Shown piece by piece: positions 1 through 8,752 of a DNA stretch of 64,000 nucleotides (its first letter is position 1; every line of letters begins with the position of its first letter). The stretch spans positions 124,001-188,000 of the forward strand of contig NZ_JAFCJK010000007.1 of NCBI RefSeq assembly GCF_018131005.1, written 5' to 3'. Under the pieces are notes generated by a model. The model did not search any database. It was not told where the DNA came from and saw nothing but the letters and a program-made list of their open reading frames with translations. Both the position numbers and the translations under genes were made by a program. Source of the stretch: Bradyrhizobium lablabi (GTDB taxonomy: Bacteria > Pseudomonadota > Alphaproteobacteria > Rhizobiales > Xanthobacteraceae).

Positions 1-162
1 GGCAACCACGGTGAGGCAGACGCCGTTGCAGGCGATCGAGGCGCCGTCGGCGATGGTGGCCCGGTCGTAACGGCAGGCGATCCGCATCCGGTGCAACTGC
101 CCCAGCGCCACCGGCGTCAGGCTGGTGATTTCGCCTACATCGGTGACTATCCCGGTGAACAT
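1..162 (-). CDS. ribE: Riboflavin synthase alpha chain, N-terminal part (runs off left edge)
   Basis: Riboflavin synthase converts two 6,7-dimethyl-8-ribityllumazine molecules into riboflavin and a pyrimidine. The visible 54 residues begin with the family's typical MFTGIV start and contain GASIACNGVCLTVV, the conserved N-terminal barrel motif. The ATG overlaps the ribD stop codon, so the two are translationally coupled. The rest of the gene lies left of the window. Confidence 0.93.
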   Translation of the reverse strand, partial: MFTGIVTDVGEITSLTPVALGQLHRMRIACRYDRATIADGASIACNGVCLTVVA

Positions 163-1313
163 TACGTGCGCTCGTAAATCGTCAAACTGTCCTTGGCGAG
201 GTCCTCGCTAGCACGAAGCCTGAACGCCTGCGACTGCGTGATTGCGGTCAGCGGCAATGCGTCGAGCGCGGGCACGCCGTCGGCGCCGATCGTATCAGAC
301 CCGCGCAGCAGCCGGATTTCGTCGACGAGGCCCGCAGTGACAAAAGACGACGCGACCAGCGCCCCACCCTCGACCATCAGCCGCGTGATCCCCTTCTCCG
401 CCAGCGCACGCAACAGTGCCGGCAGATCGAGCCCCGGCGGATTGGTCGTCGCCTGAAGGCGTATCACCTGCGCACCGGCGGCGCCGAGCTTCATCGCGGC
501 AGCAGCTTCTGCAAAGTCCGACGTCATCACCCACAGCGGCGTCTCGCGCGCCGAATGCACCAGTCGGCTGCTTCCCGGTATCCGTAACGCGCGGTCAAGC
601 ACCACCCGCACCGGCGAGCGCCCCGTCATGCCCGGCAGGCGGCAGGTCAGCATCGGATCATCCGCCGTGACTGTCCCGATCCCGACCAGGATCGCATCGC
701 ACTGTGCCCGCATCAGATGGACCCGCTTCCGCGCGGACTCGCCAGTGATTGCGACGGGCTTATGGCCGGCGGCTCCGATCTTGTCGTCCGCGGACACCGC
801 AAGCTTCAGGATCACATGCGGGCGGTTGTCCCGGATTCGGCGAAAATGTCCGGCGTGGTCGCGCGCTGCTTCCGCAGCGCATAGCCCGACATCCACCGCA
901 ATCCCGGCGGCGCGCAGCTTGTTGTGTCCCTTCCCGGCCACCGCCGGATTGGGATCCTCGATGGCCGACACCACGCGCGCAAGGCCCGCCGCGATCACGG
1001 CGTCGGCACAGGGCGGCGAGCGGCCGAAATGCGAACAGGGTTCGAGCGTCACATAGAGCGTGGCGCCGCGCGCGGCCTCGCCGGCGCGCCGAAGCGCTTC
1101 GACCTCGGCATGCGGGCGTCCACCGGGTTGCGTCCAGCCGCGGCCGACGATCACGCCATCCTTGACGATGACGGCGCCCACCGCCGGATTGGGCCAGGTG
1201 CGGCCCAGCCCGCGCCGGCCGAGCGAAAGCGCGAGCTGCATGAAGCGTAGATCGGCGGCCTTCGCCTCCGTTGATTTTTGCGCAAGCTGATTTTCCAGGA
1301 TTCGGAAGATCAT
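162..1313 (-). CDS. ribD: Bifunctional riboflavin deaminase/reductase RibD
   Basis: Carries out the deamination and side-chain reduction steps of riboflavin synthesis. The 383-aa protein has an N-terminal zinc deaminase domain with HAE at residues 68-70 and the PCSH...C cluster at 92-102, followed by a reductase domain from about residue 160 (LKLAVSADDKIG). Length fits the family. Its ATG overlaps the nrdR stop (ATGA) and its stop overlaps ribE, giving an nrdR-ribD-ribE run. A later start at residue 25 is possible, but the overlap supports the first. Confidence 0.95.
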   Translation of the reverse strand: MIFRILENQLAQKSTEAKAADLRFMQLALSLGRRGLGRTWPNPAVGAVIVKDGVIVGRGWTQPGGRPHAEVEALRRAGEAARGATLYVTLEPCSHFGRSPPCADAVIAAGLARVVSAIEDPNPAVAGKGHNKLRAAGIAVDVGLCAAEAARDHAGHFRRIRDNRPHVILKLAVSADDKIGAAGHKPVAITGESARKRVHLMRAQCDAILVGIGTVTADDPMLTCRLPGMTGRSPVRVVLDRALRIPGSSRLVHSARETPLWVMTSDFAEAAAAMKLGAAGAQVIRLQATTNPPGLDLPALLRALAEKGITRLMVEGGALVASSFVTAGLVDEIRLLRGSDTIGADGVPALDALPLTAITQSQAFRLRASEDLAKDSLTIYERT

Positions 1314-1792
1314 TTGCGTAACGTCGCGACCCGCGGATCCTCTTCGCCGGTCAGCTCGTCGAGCACGGCTTCGAAGTCCTTGGCTTCGCGGAAATTGCGG
1401 TAGACCGAGGCGAAGCGGACATAGGCGACGTCGTCGAGCTGGCGCAGATGCTCCATGACGATCTCGCCGATCGCCTCCGAGGACACTTCGGCCTCGCCCC
1501 CGCTTTCGAGCTCGCGCACGATCGCGGACACCATCTTCTCCAGCCGCTCGGAATCCACCGGGCGCTTGCGCAACGATATCTGCAGCGAGCGCACCAGCTT
1601 GTCGCGGTCGAACGGCACCCGGCGACCGTTGCGTTTGATGACGGTGAGTTCGCGGAGCTGCACCCGCTCGAATGTCGTGAATCGGAAATTGCAGGCGATG
1701 CAGACGCGACGCCTGCGGATCACGGCCGAGTCCTCCGTCGGACGCGAGTCCTTCACCTGCGTATCAAGACTGTTGCAGCTCGGACAACGCAT
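1310..1792 (-). CDS. nrdR: Transcriptional repressor NrdR
   Basis: NrdR represses ribonucleotide reductase genes in response to nucleotides. The 160-aa protein has an N-terminal zinc ribbon (C3, C6 and the CIAC pair near residues 31-34), then an ATP-cone domain with VIKRNGRRVPFDRDK. Length is typical. It sits first in the nrdR-ribD-ribE group, about 100 bp downstream of glyA on the same strand, an arrangement common in alphaproteobacteria. Confidence 0.96.
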   Translation of the reverse strand: MRCPSCNSLDTQVKDSRPTEDSAVIRRRRVCIACNFRFTTFERVQLRELTVIKRNGRRVPFDRDKLVRSLQISLRKRPVDSERLEKMVSAIVRELESGGEAEVSSEAIGEIVMEHLRQLDDVAYVRFASVYRNFREAKDFEAVLDELTGEEDPRVATLRK

Positions 1793-1892
1793 CCAACGGG
1801 ACCTTTACTTCCTATTTGCGCATGATCTCCGCGCAAACGCTTGCGTTTGTCGCGAGGCAAAACCTGTGTCGACTTTCCCGGATCGCGCGACG

Positions 1893-3191
1893 TTACTGAT
1901 AGATCGGGAAGCGATCGGTCAGGGCCTTCACGCGTTCCTTGATCGCCGCCTCCACCAGCGGCGCCTTGCCGTCCGGCGACTGCGCGAGCGCGTTCAGCAC
2001 CTCGGCGATCATGCCGCCGACCTGCTTGAACTCGGCGACGCCGAAGCCGCGCGTCGTCGCGGCCGGGGTGCCCAGGCGGAGACCCGACGTAACGAACGGG
2101 GTTTCGGGATCGAACGGAATACCGTTCTTGTTGCAGGTGATGGCGGCGCGCACCAGCGCCTTCTCGGAGATGTTGCCCTTCAGGCCCTTCGGGCGAAGAT
2201 CGACCAACATCAGATGGTTGTCGGTGCCGCCCGAGACGATGTCGAGGCCGTGGCCGCGCAGCGTCTCCGCAAGCGCCCTGGCATTCTCGACGATGTTCTT
2301 CGCGTAGACCTTGAACTCCGGCCGCAGCGCCTCGGCGAACGCGACGGCCTTCGCCGCGATCACATGCATCAGCGGACCGCCTTGCAGGCCCGGGAAGATC
2401 GCCGAGTTCAGCTTCTTGGTCAGCGTCTCGTCATTCCACAGGATCAACCCGCCGCGCGGGCCGCGCAGCGACTTGTGGGTGGTGGTGGTGGTGACGTGAG
2501 CATGCGGCACCGGCGAAGCGTGCACGCCGCCCGCGACGAGGCCCGCGAAATGCGCCATGTCGACCATGAGATACGCGCCGATGGAGTCGGCGATCTCGCG
2601 GAAGCGCTTGAAGTCCCAGGGCCGCGAATAGGCCGAACCGCCGGCGATGATCAGTTTCGGCTTCACCTGCTCGGCTTGCTTCGCCACTGCGTCCATATCG
2701 ATGAGCTGGTCCTCGCGACGCACCGTGTAATGCGCGGCCTTGAACCACTTGCCGGACATGTTGACGGGCGAGCCATGGGTGAGATGGCCGCCCGCGGCAA
2801 GATCGAGCCCCATGAATGTGTCGCCGGGCTGCAGCAGTGCCAGGAAAACCGCCTGGTTCATCTGGCTGCCGGAATTCGCCTGGACGTTGGCGAACTGCGC
2901 ACCGAACAGCTTCTTGGCGCGCTCGATCGCCAGCGTCTCGGCGACGTCGACCCACTCGCAACCGCCATAGTAGCGCGCGCCCGGATAGCCTTCGGCGTAT
3001 TTGTTGGTCATCACCGAGCCCTGCGCCTCGAGCACCGCGCGGCTGACGATGTTCTCCGAGGCAATCAACTCGATCTCGTGGCGCTGCCGGCCGAGTTCGC
3101 CCTTGATCGCGGCCGCGATGTCCGGATCGGCTTCGGCAAGGCTCGCCGTGAAGAAGGAGTCGGGCGCGGAAGCGGCTTTGGGCGAGGTCAT
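1893..3191 (-). CDS. glyA: Serine hydroxymethyltransferase
   Basis: PLP enzyme interconverting serine and glycine and charging tetrahydrofolate with a one-carbon unit. The 432-aa protein has ELIASENIVS near the N terminus and the TTTTTHKSLRGPRGG motif, whose lysine (about residue 240) binds PLP. I chose the ATG at 3191 because GTGGAG precedes it at proper spacing and the protein then begins MTSPKAASAP. An in-frame upstream ATG at 3245 would add 18 atypical residues. Confidence 0.97.
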   Translation of the reverse strand: MTSPKAASAPDSFFTASLAEADPDIAAAIKGELGRQRHEIELIASENIVSRAVLEAQGSVMTNKYAEGYPGARYYGGCEWVDVAETLAIERAKKLFGAQFANVQANSGSQMNQAVFLALLQPGDTFMGLDLAAGGHLTHGSPVNMSGKWFKAAHYTVRREDQLIDMDAVAKQAEQVKPKLIIAGGSAYSRPWDFKRFREIADSIGAYLMVDMAHFAGLVAGGVHASPVPHAHVTTTTTHKSLRGPRGGLILWNDETLTKKLNSAIFPGLQGGPLMHVIAAKAVAFAEALRPEFKVYAKNIVENARALAETLRGHGLDIVSGGTDNHLMLVDLRPKGLKGNISEKALVRAAITCNKNGIPFDPETPFVTSGLRLGTPAATTRGFGVAEFKQVGGMIAEVLNALAQSPDGKAPLVEAAIKERVKALTDRFPIYQ

Positions 3192-3417
3192 CGGCGAAAT
3201 ATCTCCACCGCCGCAAGCCCTTACGGTGAGGATGCGGGCGGTCACGAGTGGCGGTCGAAGCGGTCCGTAAGATTTACCACATCGCCCCCTTCAGGCCAAG
3301 CGATTGCGGTCCGCGGACATCAATTATGCCAGATATGGTGGGGATGCCTGAAATTTCGAGAGCTGGCGGCCTTCTGCCCGGCTGAGGACGGGGTACCCCC
3401 AGACGTGCGTCAAAACC

Positions 3418-3774
3418 CTAGTTCTGCTTTTTAACGCACGAGGCCTGGCAACTTTCGAGCTGGTCGAAACACGCGTCGAATTGCTTCTTGTCCGGCTTGG
3501 GCGGCGAGCATGCCCCGAAGCGATCCCTGCAACTGGCGCGACAAGTATCGGTCTTCCGGCCTGGCGCCTCCGTGGCGAGTTCGCTCGAACAGGAGCTCGC
3601 GAAAGGCACATTGCTCCATGCCCACTTGAATTCGCGCCCATCCATATCGACGCATTTCTTGACGGCGCCCGGTGATGGAGCGGTGGCAGGCTTGTCATCG
3701 GCAGCCGCCACGCTGCCAAGTGTGATGATGCTAAAACAGATCAGGAAGAATGAAAGCTTGCGGGCCCAGGTCAT
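3418..3774 (-). CDS. Secreted cysteine-rich hypothetical protein
   Basis: A 118-aa protein with a clear signal peptide: MTWARK, then a hydrophobic stretch, then an AAADD cleavage region. The mature part holds eight cysteines (KKCVD, SSCSS, DTCRASC, GACS, DACFD, ESCQASC), with a repeated CxxxC spacing that suggests disulphides in the periplasm. AGGA lies upstream of the start. I do not recognise a named family. It stands alone between glyA and another small exported protein. Confidence 0.7.
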   Translation of the reverse strand: MTWARKLSFFLICFSIITLGSVAAADDKPATAPSPGAVKKCVDMDGREFKWAWSNVPFASSCSSELATEAPGRKTDTCRASCRDRFGACSPPKPDKKQFDACFDQLESCQASCVKKQN

Positions 3775-3979
3775 GGATCAATCCTGAAAACCGAAATTGG
3801 CCGGGATCCTACCCTATCCTAGAGTGTCTTTCTGATCTTGATTTACCCCGTCCAGTCCTTCGCGCAAAAATATTCCGCTTCCGCCGTGATCACGAAGACC
3901 TGCTATTTGACCGCAAGAGATTGTTGCGTATGTGCGCGAGGAAGGCACGCAGTGCACATCGCCCGAATGGCGCAATTGC

Positions 3980-4417
3980 TCAATAATCGAGCCGACCCCA
4001 CCAGCAATTGTCGGCCGGCTCAGCCGGCGGTTCTGTCTTCTCGCCCGGCGAGCCGAGATCCCATTTTGTCGCCAGGTCAAAACAAAACAGCGTCAGTCCG
4101 CCGCTTGTCCAGTCGTAAACCTTCTTGACCCGGTACATCGTGCCGCTTGGTCCGAAGCGGCTACAGGCGTTGGTGAATGTGCCGGTCCCCGGTGCGACGT
4201 TGTCCGGCAGTGGATGGCGGTCGACAAAGTGCAGCGCCGCCGGCAGGCCATCCACGGCCCGCGCGCGTTCCAGTTCCTTTGTGTTCTCCAGATCGAAGCA
4301 GGCCAGCGTTTGGACCTGCAACGTGATGGAGTCGCCGACTTGGGGCTGCTTCGCCGCATGGGCCGGCGTGATGGCAATCGCCGCAAAAGCTGCAAGCAGC
4401 AGAGATGATGGTTTCAT
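3980..4417 (-). CDS. Secreted hypothetical protein
   Basis: A 145-aa protein whose ATG at 4417 begins MKPSSLLLAAFAAIAITPAHA, a textbook signal peptide with an AHA cleavage site. The open frame extends 107 codons upstream, but that part runs through repetitive intergenic sequence and is unlikely to be translated. The mature part has a few cysteines and tryptophans, and no domain I recognise. Confidence 0.62.
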   Translation of the reverse strand: MKPSSLLLAAFAAIAITPAHAAKQPQVGDSITLQVQTLACFDLENTKELERARAVDGLPAALHFVDRHPLPDNVAPGTGTFTNACSRFGPSGTMYRVKKVYDWTSGGLTLFCFDLATKWDLGSPGEKTEPPAEPADNCWWGRLDY

Positions 4418-4609
4418 GGCTGCGGGCTCCCTGTCACGCCTTTCAGCCCTTCGGCCTTCGCGCGTCTCCGACCTTGCGTCTGCAGGCGCGTTTGCGGGGA
4501 TTTTATCCTTCGCCTCGAATACGACGCCATTGCCGTCATCCACCCGCCGGCTATTGCGGGCAAGCGACGACTTGTCCGCAGAAGCATCCACGAAGGCGGA
4601 CGCAGTCCC

Positions 4610-4656
4610 TGCGCCAAACTGGCGCATGGATTGCCTCGCTTGCAATGACGCAGAAA
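4610..4656. repeat. Interspersed intergenic repeat fragment
   Basis: Contains the perfect inverted repeat TGCGCCA-AAC-TGGCGCA (4610-4626), followed by ATGGATTGCCTCGCTTGCAA and TGACG. The second part resembles an interspersed repeat I recall from Bradyrhizobium intergenic regions (TGGATTGCTTCGCTTCGCTC type). It lies between two minus-strand gene groups. Confidence 0.5.
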
Positions 4657-4665
4657 CCCGTCCCC

Positions 4666-4887
4666 TTAAAGCCCCGTGTAGCCAGCCTTCACGTGATCCG
4701 TGCTGCCATCGAGCTGGCGCAGATAGGCCAGTCCACACACCGTCAGGCGGTGCGTATCTGTCTCGCCGGCCTCGAACAGCGTGCGCACATACTCGGTGAC
4801 CTTGTTCCGTGCCTCCTCGCTTGCAGCAGTCGTGCGATTGAGCAGCAGATCATAGGTCTGCATGATGCGATCGATAGCGGCTTCCAT
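4666..4887 (-). CDS. Small hypothetical protein
   Basis: A 73-aa soluble protein (MEAAIDRIMQTYDLLLNRTT...) predicted largely helical. GGAG precedes its ATG at normal spacing. It follows the next small gene by 20 bp on the same strand, so the two probably form an operon. No family recognised. Confidence 0.62.
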   Translation of the reverse strand: MEAAIDRIMQTYDLLLNRTTAASEEARNKVTEYVRTLFEAGETDTHRLTVCGLAYLRQLDGSTDHVKAGYTGL

Positions 4888-4907
4888 TGAAGTCTCCGGA
4901 TGGGCGC

Positions 4908-5138
4908 TTACGCGAGGACAAGAGTCTCGGCCTCGTATTTCGCAATCGCCTTGTTGGCGAGACGGAGCCTGTTCAACTCGCCGCGCTGAACCAGCTTGAC
5001 GATGATGCCGAGCAGGCGCTCGTTGGTGACAAAGGTATCAGGGATGGCGCCGGATTTGCGGAGGTAATTGGAGGCAATCGCATAGGCATCCCCGACCAGC
5101 TCGACATTCGTCACCTGCAGTCCGCGCTCGACCAGCAT
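4908..5138 (-). CDS. Small hypothetical protein
   Basis: A 76-aa soluble protein (MLVERGLQVTNVELVGDAYA...) with a good ribosome binding site (GGAGAC, 9 nt upstream). It is first of a two-gene unit with the 73-aa protein downstream. Composition looks like real coding sequence, but I recognise no domain. Confidence 0.62.
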   Translation of the reverse strand: MLVERGLQVTNVELVGDAYAIASNYLRKSGAIPDTFVTNERLLGIIVKLVQRGELNRLRLANKAIAKYEAETLVLA

Positions 5139-5216
5139 GTACCGCGTCTCCGTTGGCTGAGCGATAAGTCGCCGGGCGCGCTTTGGTTCCCGCGCTGAAA
5201 CATTTTTTTCGCAAGT

Positions 5217-5263
5217 GCAAAAACGGCAAAGCGCACCGGCCGGGCACGGCCGATGCGCCTTTG
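5217..5263 (-). terminator. Rho-independent terminator after ldtR
   Basis: On the minus strand CAAAGGCGCATCGGCC pairs with GGCCGGTGCGCTTTG across a short loop with few mismatches, then GCCG and a run of five T. It lies about 60 bp past the ldtR stop and reads in the right direction. Confidence 0.75.
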
Positions 5264-5324
5264 GAGGGTGGCTGCCGGTCTTTTTTCAACCGCCGGCTTG
5301 GCCGCTTGGCAAAGGGAAAAAGGA

Positions 5325-5843
5325 TCAGAGCCGATACAGGATCTGGTCGGTCCAGAACCGTTCGAGACGGTGCAGTGACTTGTTCAGGCTCGCGAACTCC
5401 TCGTTCGAGATGCCGCCTACCTGCTCGACCGTCTTCACGTGCTTCTGATAGAGCGCGTCGACGATGCGACGGACTTCCTGGCCCTGCGCGGTGAGGCGGA
5501 TGCGGACCGAACGGCGATCAACACGCGAGCGCTGATGATCGAGGAAGCCGAGCTCGACGAGCTTCTTCAGATTGTAGGAGACGTTGGAGCCGAGATAGTA
5601 GCCGCGGGTGCGCAGCTCTCCGGCGGTGAGCTCTTTGTCGCCGATATTGTAGAGCAGCAGCGCCTGCACCGAGTTGATGTCGGCGCGGCCACGGCGGTCG
5701 AACTCATCCTTGATGACGTCAAGGAGGCGGCGATGCAACCGCTCCACCAAAGTCAGCGCTTCCAGATAGAGCGGCTGCACCGGCGACTGGCCGGCAGCGC
5801 GATCAGCGGCTTCCACCGCCGTTGTCGCAACGGCTTTCATCAT
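5325..5843 (-). CDS. ldtR: MarR-family transcriptional regulator LdtR
   Basis: A 172-aa winged-helix regulator. After a variable N terminus, a dimerisation helix (YLEALTLVERLHRRLLDVI) leads to a helix-turn-helix and wing (ELTAGELRTRGYYLGSNVSYNLKKL). The sequence matches what I know of LdtR, named in Liberibacter for control of an L,D-transpeptidase gene and conserved across Rhizobiales. Two consecutive ATGs (5843, 5840) follow AGGGGA; either could be used. A terminator follows the gene. Confidence 0.85.
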   Translation of the reverse strand: MMKAVATTAVEAADRAAGQSPVQPLYLEALTLVERLHRRLLDVIKDEFDRRGRADINSVQALLLYNIGDKELTAGELRTRGYYLGSNVSYNLKKLVELGFLDHQRSRVDRRSVRIRLTAQGQEVRRIVDALYQKHVKTVEQVGGISNEEFASLNKSLHRLERFWTDQILYRL

Positions 5844-6240
5844 GACACTTCCCCTGTAGTCGTTTTTGCCGACTTATTCGACGAAACTTGTGTCCCGCCT
5901 GATAGCTTCAACTTAAGGGGGCCGTTTGAAGATCAGCTTAAATAAGACAATAAAGAGATCATGAATTTAAGACAGTGAATCGCGGATTAAGCCCATGGAT
6001 CAAGGACTTTTGGCAACTCTTCATTGACGGTGAGAGGCGTGTGTTCACGCTTCGTCTGCACGCGCTGTCGCATTCGGACACAGCTTCGTTTGAATTCGAA
6101 ACGTCCGCGTAACACAGGTGACGGAACCCTTTACGGTCACCGAATCGTTAGCAAAGAATTCTCGGAAAATTCGACGGGAATGACGCGACGCAGCGTGCAG
6201 TGCCGGCGTTGCGCGCCGTGGGCACCTCGCCGTCGGCGCT
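5844..6240. other. Gene-free region upstream of ldtR
   Basis: About 400 bp with no credible gene. It contains the ldtR promoter side (AT-rich 5930-5990) and an inverted pair GGTGAC/GTCACC near 6117-6142. No structured RNA recognised. Confidence 0.6.
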
Positions 6241-6702
6241 CTATGGCGGCCGTTCGCGCGCCGCCATCCAGGCGAGTGCAAGATAAGCCGCGAGCATCGC
6301 CGCCTCGAGCGCGACCACCGTGAGGCTCCCGCCATAGATTCCCGGAAACATCAACTCGATAACCGCCATCGATACTACCGTGGTGAGCCACACCACCGCG
6401 CCCCAGGGGGTCGCGAGCCACAGGCCGACGGCAGCGACAAGCTCGATGACAGCGAAATAAATCGTTGCGGTCTGCCAGGCCATCGACTGGTTCTCGAACG
6501 CCTCCTCCTCGCCACCGACGAAGCCCGTCACCTGGGCCCAGTGATAGAGGCCCTTGGCAATCGACACGACGGCCATGATGCGCAGGAAGATGACGAGACG
6601 GCGCGTCCAGACGTTCTGATCCGGCTCGATACGATCGTAAGAGACTCCGCCGGTCGGGATGGCATTGTCCCGCGCCTGATCGCGCGCAGAGCTGTCAGAC
6701 AC
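6241..6702 (-). CDS. DUF6163 family membrane protein
   Basis: A 153-aa protein with a polar N terminus of about 35 residues and four predicted membrane helices (LVIFLRIMAVVSIAKGLYHW, the segment around TIYFAVIELVAAVGLWLA, VVWLTTVVSMAVIELMF and the C-terminal alanine-rich helix). It is divergent from hemB. I recall this as DUF6163, a family kept beside hemB in Bradyrhizobium. Function unknown. Confidence 0.75.
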   Translation of the reverse strand: MSDSSARDQARDNAIPTGGVSYDRIEPDQNVWTRRLVIFLRIMAVVSIAKGLYHWAQVTGFVGGEEEAFENQSMAWQTATIYFAVIELVAAVGLWLATPWGAVVWLTTVVSMAVIELMFPGIYGGSLTVVALEAAMLAAYLALAWMAARERPP

Positions 6703-6825
6703 GGGAAGCGCCCCGCGGTGGCGGCAAAGAGAGGTTCATGGCCGTAGTCATGGCCTGCCGGAGGAGCAAAATCAATTGCCGTTGCAGTAAATCCAGCACG
6801 CGGTGACGGCGCCCCCTGACAGGTG

Positions 6826-6849
6826 ATAGAATTGGAATTAGAATTATAT
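6826..6849 (+). promoter_or_regulatory. AT-rich repeat upstream of hemB, possible Irr-type iron control element
   Basis: The stretch TAGAATTGGAATTAGAATTA is unusually AT-rich for this genome and sits 36 bp before the hemB start. Repeated AGAATT/GGAATT units resemble the iron control elements bound by Irr in rhizobia, and Irr control of haem synthesis is known in Bradyrhizobium. The match is loose. Confidence 0.33.
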
Positions 6850-6884
6850 GAAGTGAAGTCCGCCTACCGTCGAGGAGAGAGACA

Positions 6885-7958
6885 ATGGCGATAAAATTCG
6901 GGCGCCCGATCGAAATGCGCGACGCCCCGCGGCGCCAGACCGAGCGACAGGCTCCCCTCGCCTCGCCGTCTCTCGACCTTGCGGTGCGCCTGCGCCGGAA
7001 CCGCAAGTCGGAATGGGCCCGCCGGCTGGTGCGCGAGAATGTGCTGACGACCGACGACCTGATCTGGCCAATGTTCGTGGTTGACGGCCACAACGTCCGC
7101 ACGCCGGTGGCCTCGATGCCCGGCGTCGACCGCCTCACCGTCGACCAGATCGTACGCGACGCCGAGCGCGCGGCCAGACTCGACATCCCCTGTATCGCGC
7201 TGTTCCCCTTCACCGAACCGTCGCTGCGCGACGAGCAAGGTTCCGAAGCGCTCAACCCGGAGAACCTCGTTTGCCAGTCGGTGCGCGCGATCAAGAAGGA
7301 ATTTCCGGATATCGGCGTGCTCTGCGATGTCGCGCTCGATCCCTTCACAAGCCACGGCCATGACGGATTGATCGCCGACGGCAGGATTCTCAACGACGAG
7401 ACGGTCGCAGTGCTGGTCAAGCAGGCACTCACCCAGGCCGAGGCCGGCTGCGACGTAATTGCGCCGTCGGACATGATGGACGGCCGCGTCGCTGCGATCC
7501 GCGAGGCGCTCGACGACAACGGCTTTGCCGATGTGCAGATCATGTCATACGCCGCGAAATATGCCTCCGCCTTCTACGGCCCGTTCCGCGACGCGATCGG
7601 CTCCGCCAAGACCCTGACCGGCGACAAGCGCACCTATCAGATGGACAGCGCCAATTCCGACGAAGCGCTCCGCGAGGTCGAGCTCGACATCGCCGAGGGC
7701 GCGGACATGATCATGGTGAAGCCCGGGATGCCCTATCTCGACATCGTTCGCCGCGTGAAGGATACCTTTGCGATGCCGACCTTCGTCTATCAGGTGTCCG
7801 GCGAGTACGCGATGATTGCGGGCGCGGGCGCGAACGGCTGGATCGACGGCGAGCGCGCGATGATGGAGAGCCTCATCGGGTTCAAGCGTGCCGGCGCGGA
7901 CGGCATCCTCACCTATTTCGCACCCAAGGCGGCGGAGAAGATCAAGGCAGAGCGCTGA
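6885..7958 (+). CDS. hemB: Delta-aminolevulinic acid dehydratase (porphobilinogen synthase)
   Basis: Condenses two 5-aminolevulinate molecules to porphobilinogen in haem synthesis. The 357-aa protein has both Schiff-base lysines, K225 in SYAAKYASAF and K279 in MVKPGMPYLD. The metal-site segment (147-161, CDVALDPFTSHGHDG) has aspartates rather than the cysteine triad of zinc enzymes, so it belongs to the Mg-dependent type described in Bradyrhizobium. AGGAGAG precedes the ATG. Confidence 0.97.
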   Translation: MAIKFGRPIEMRDAPRRQTERQAPLASPSLDLAVRLRRNRKSEWARRLVRENVLTTDDLIWPMFVVDGHNVRTPVASMPGVDRLTVDQIVRDAERAARLDIPCIALFPFTEPSLRDEQGSEALNPENLVCQSVRAIKKEFPDIGVLCDVALDPFTSHGHDGLIADGRILNDETVAVLVKQALTQAEAGCDVIAPSDMMDGRVAAIREALDDNGFADVQIMSYAAKYASAFYGPFRDAIGSAKTLTGDKRTYQMDSANSDEALREVELDIAEGADMIMVKPGMPYLDIVRRVKDTFAMPTFVYQVSGEYAMIAGAGANGWIDGERAMMESLIGFKRAGADGILTYFAPKAAEKIKAER

Positions 7959-8118
7959 TCCGCGTGAAAATGGCGTGTGGAATACTCTGTTCGCCACTCC
8001 TATCCGCCATCCGCCACATTTTTCACGGAAAATTTCGACTCTATTGGTGACTGCACGGGCTTGGAACGTGTTCCGCTGATTCCCATCTCCTTCAGGACAT
8101 TCATTCGGAGCATTGAGC

Positions 8119-8667
8119 ATGTCTTACAGCGGTTCGGGCCAGGACGGCGGCGTCTGGCGCAGCGGCGGCGGCGTTCCGCCCCACGCGTTCGATCCGTGGA
8201 TGCAACCGGAACTGTTTCGCGGCGTGTTGACGCGGCGTGTATTTGCATTCCTGATCGACCTGGTGGTGCTTTCGGTTCCGGTGATTCTCGCCGTGATCTT
8301 CATTTTTGTTTTCGGGTTGGTCACCTTCTTCCTGGGCTGGTGGCTGTTCGGCCTGATTACGCCGGCCTCGATCATCTGGGCGGTCGTCTATTACGGCTCC
8401 TCGATCGGCGGCCCGCATTCGGGCACCATCGGCATGCGTATGATGGATCTCGAGTTGCGAACCTGGTACGGCGCGCCGGGCTATTTCGTGCTCGGCGCAG
8501 CGCATGCCGTGCTGTTCTGGGCGACCATTTCGTTCCTGTCGCCGCTGGTTCTGCTGGTCGGACTGTTCAACGGCCGGCGGAGGCTGCTGCACGACATGGT
8601 TCTCGGAACCGTTGTCATCAACAGTTCGGTCCGTACCCAGGTGACGCCGGCCGCGCGGGCCTATTAG
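8119..8667 (+). CDS. RDD family membrane protein
   Basis: A 182-aa inner-membrane protein. After about 35 polar residues comes the RDD signature region (TRRVFAFLIDLVVLSV) and three to four hydrophobic helices, ending with a cytoplasmic RRRLLHDMVLGTVVI segment typical of the family. The ATG at 8119 has GGAG 8 nt upstream; an in-frame TTG at 8113 is too close to that site. Function of the family is unclear. It lies between hemB and bpt. Confidence 0.85.
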   Translation: MSYSGSGQDGGVWRSGGGVPPHAFDPWMQPELFRGVLTRRVFAFLIDLVVLSVPVILAVIFIFVFGLVTFFLGWWLFGLITPASIIWAVVYYGSSIGGPHSGTIGMRMMDLELRTWYGAPGYFVLGAAHAVLFWATISFLSPLVLLVGLFNGRRRLLHDMVLGTVVINSSVRTQVTPAARAY

Positions 8668-8752
8668 TCCCGCCTAAACCAATTGACCGTTAGCCTCCGG
8701 GGGGCGATGCTAACTTGGCTGCCTGTCTTGTTTTGGAGCCTTACGATCTGAC

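Noticed and set aside
1455..3434. 659-aa plus-strand open frame
   Set aside because: It lies opposite nrdR and glyA, whose products are clear. Long antisense frames are expected at this GC content.
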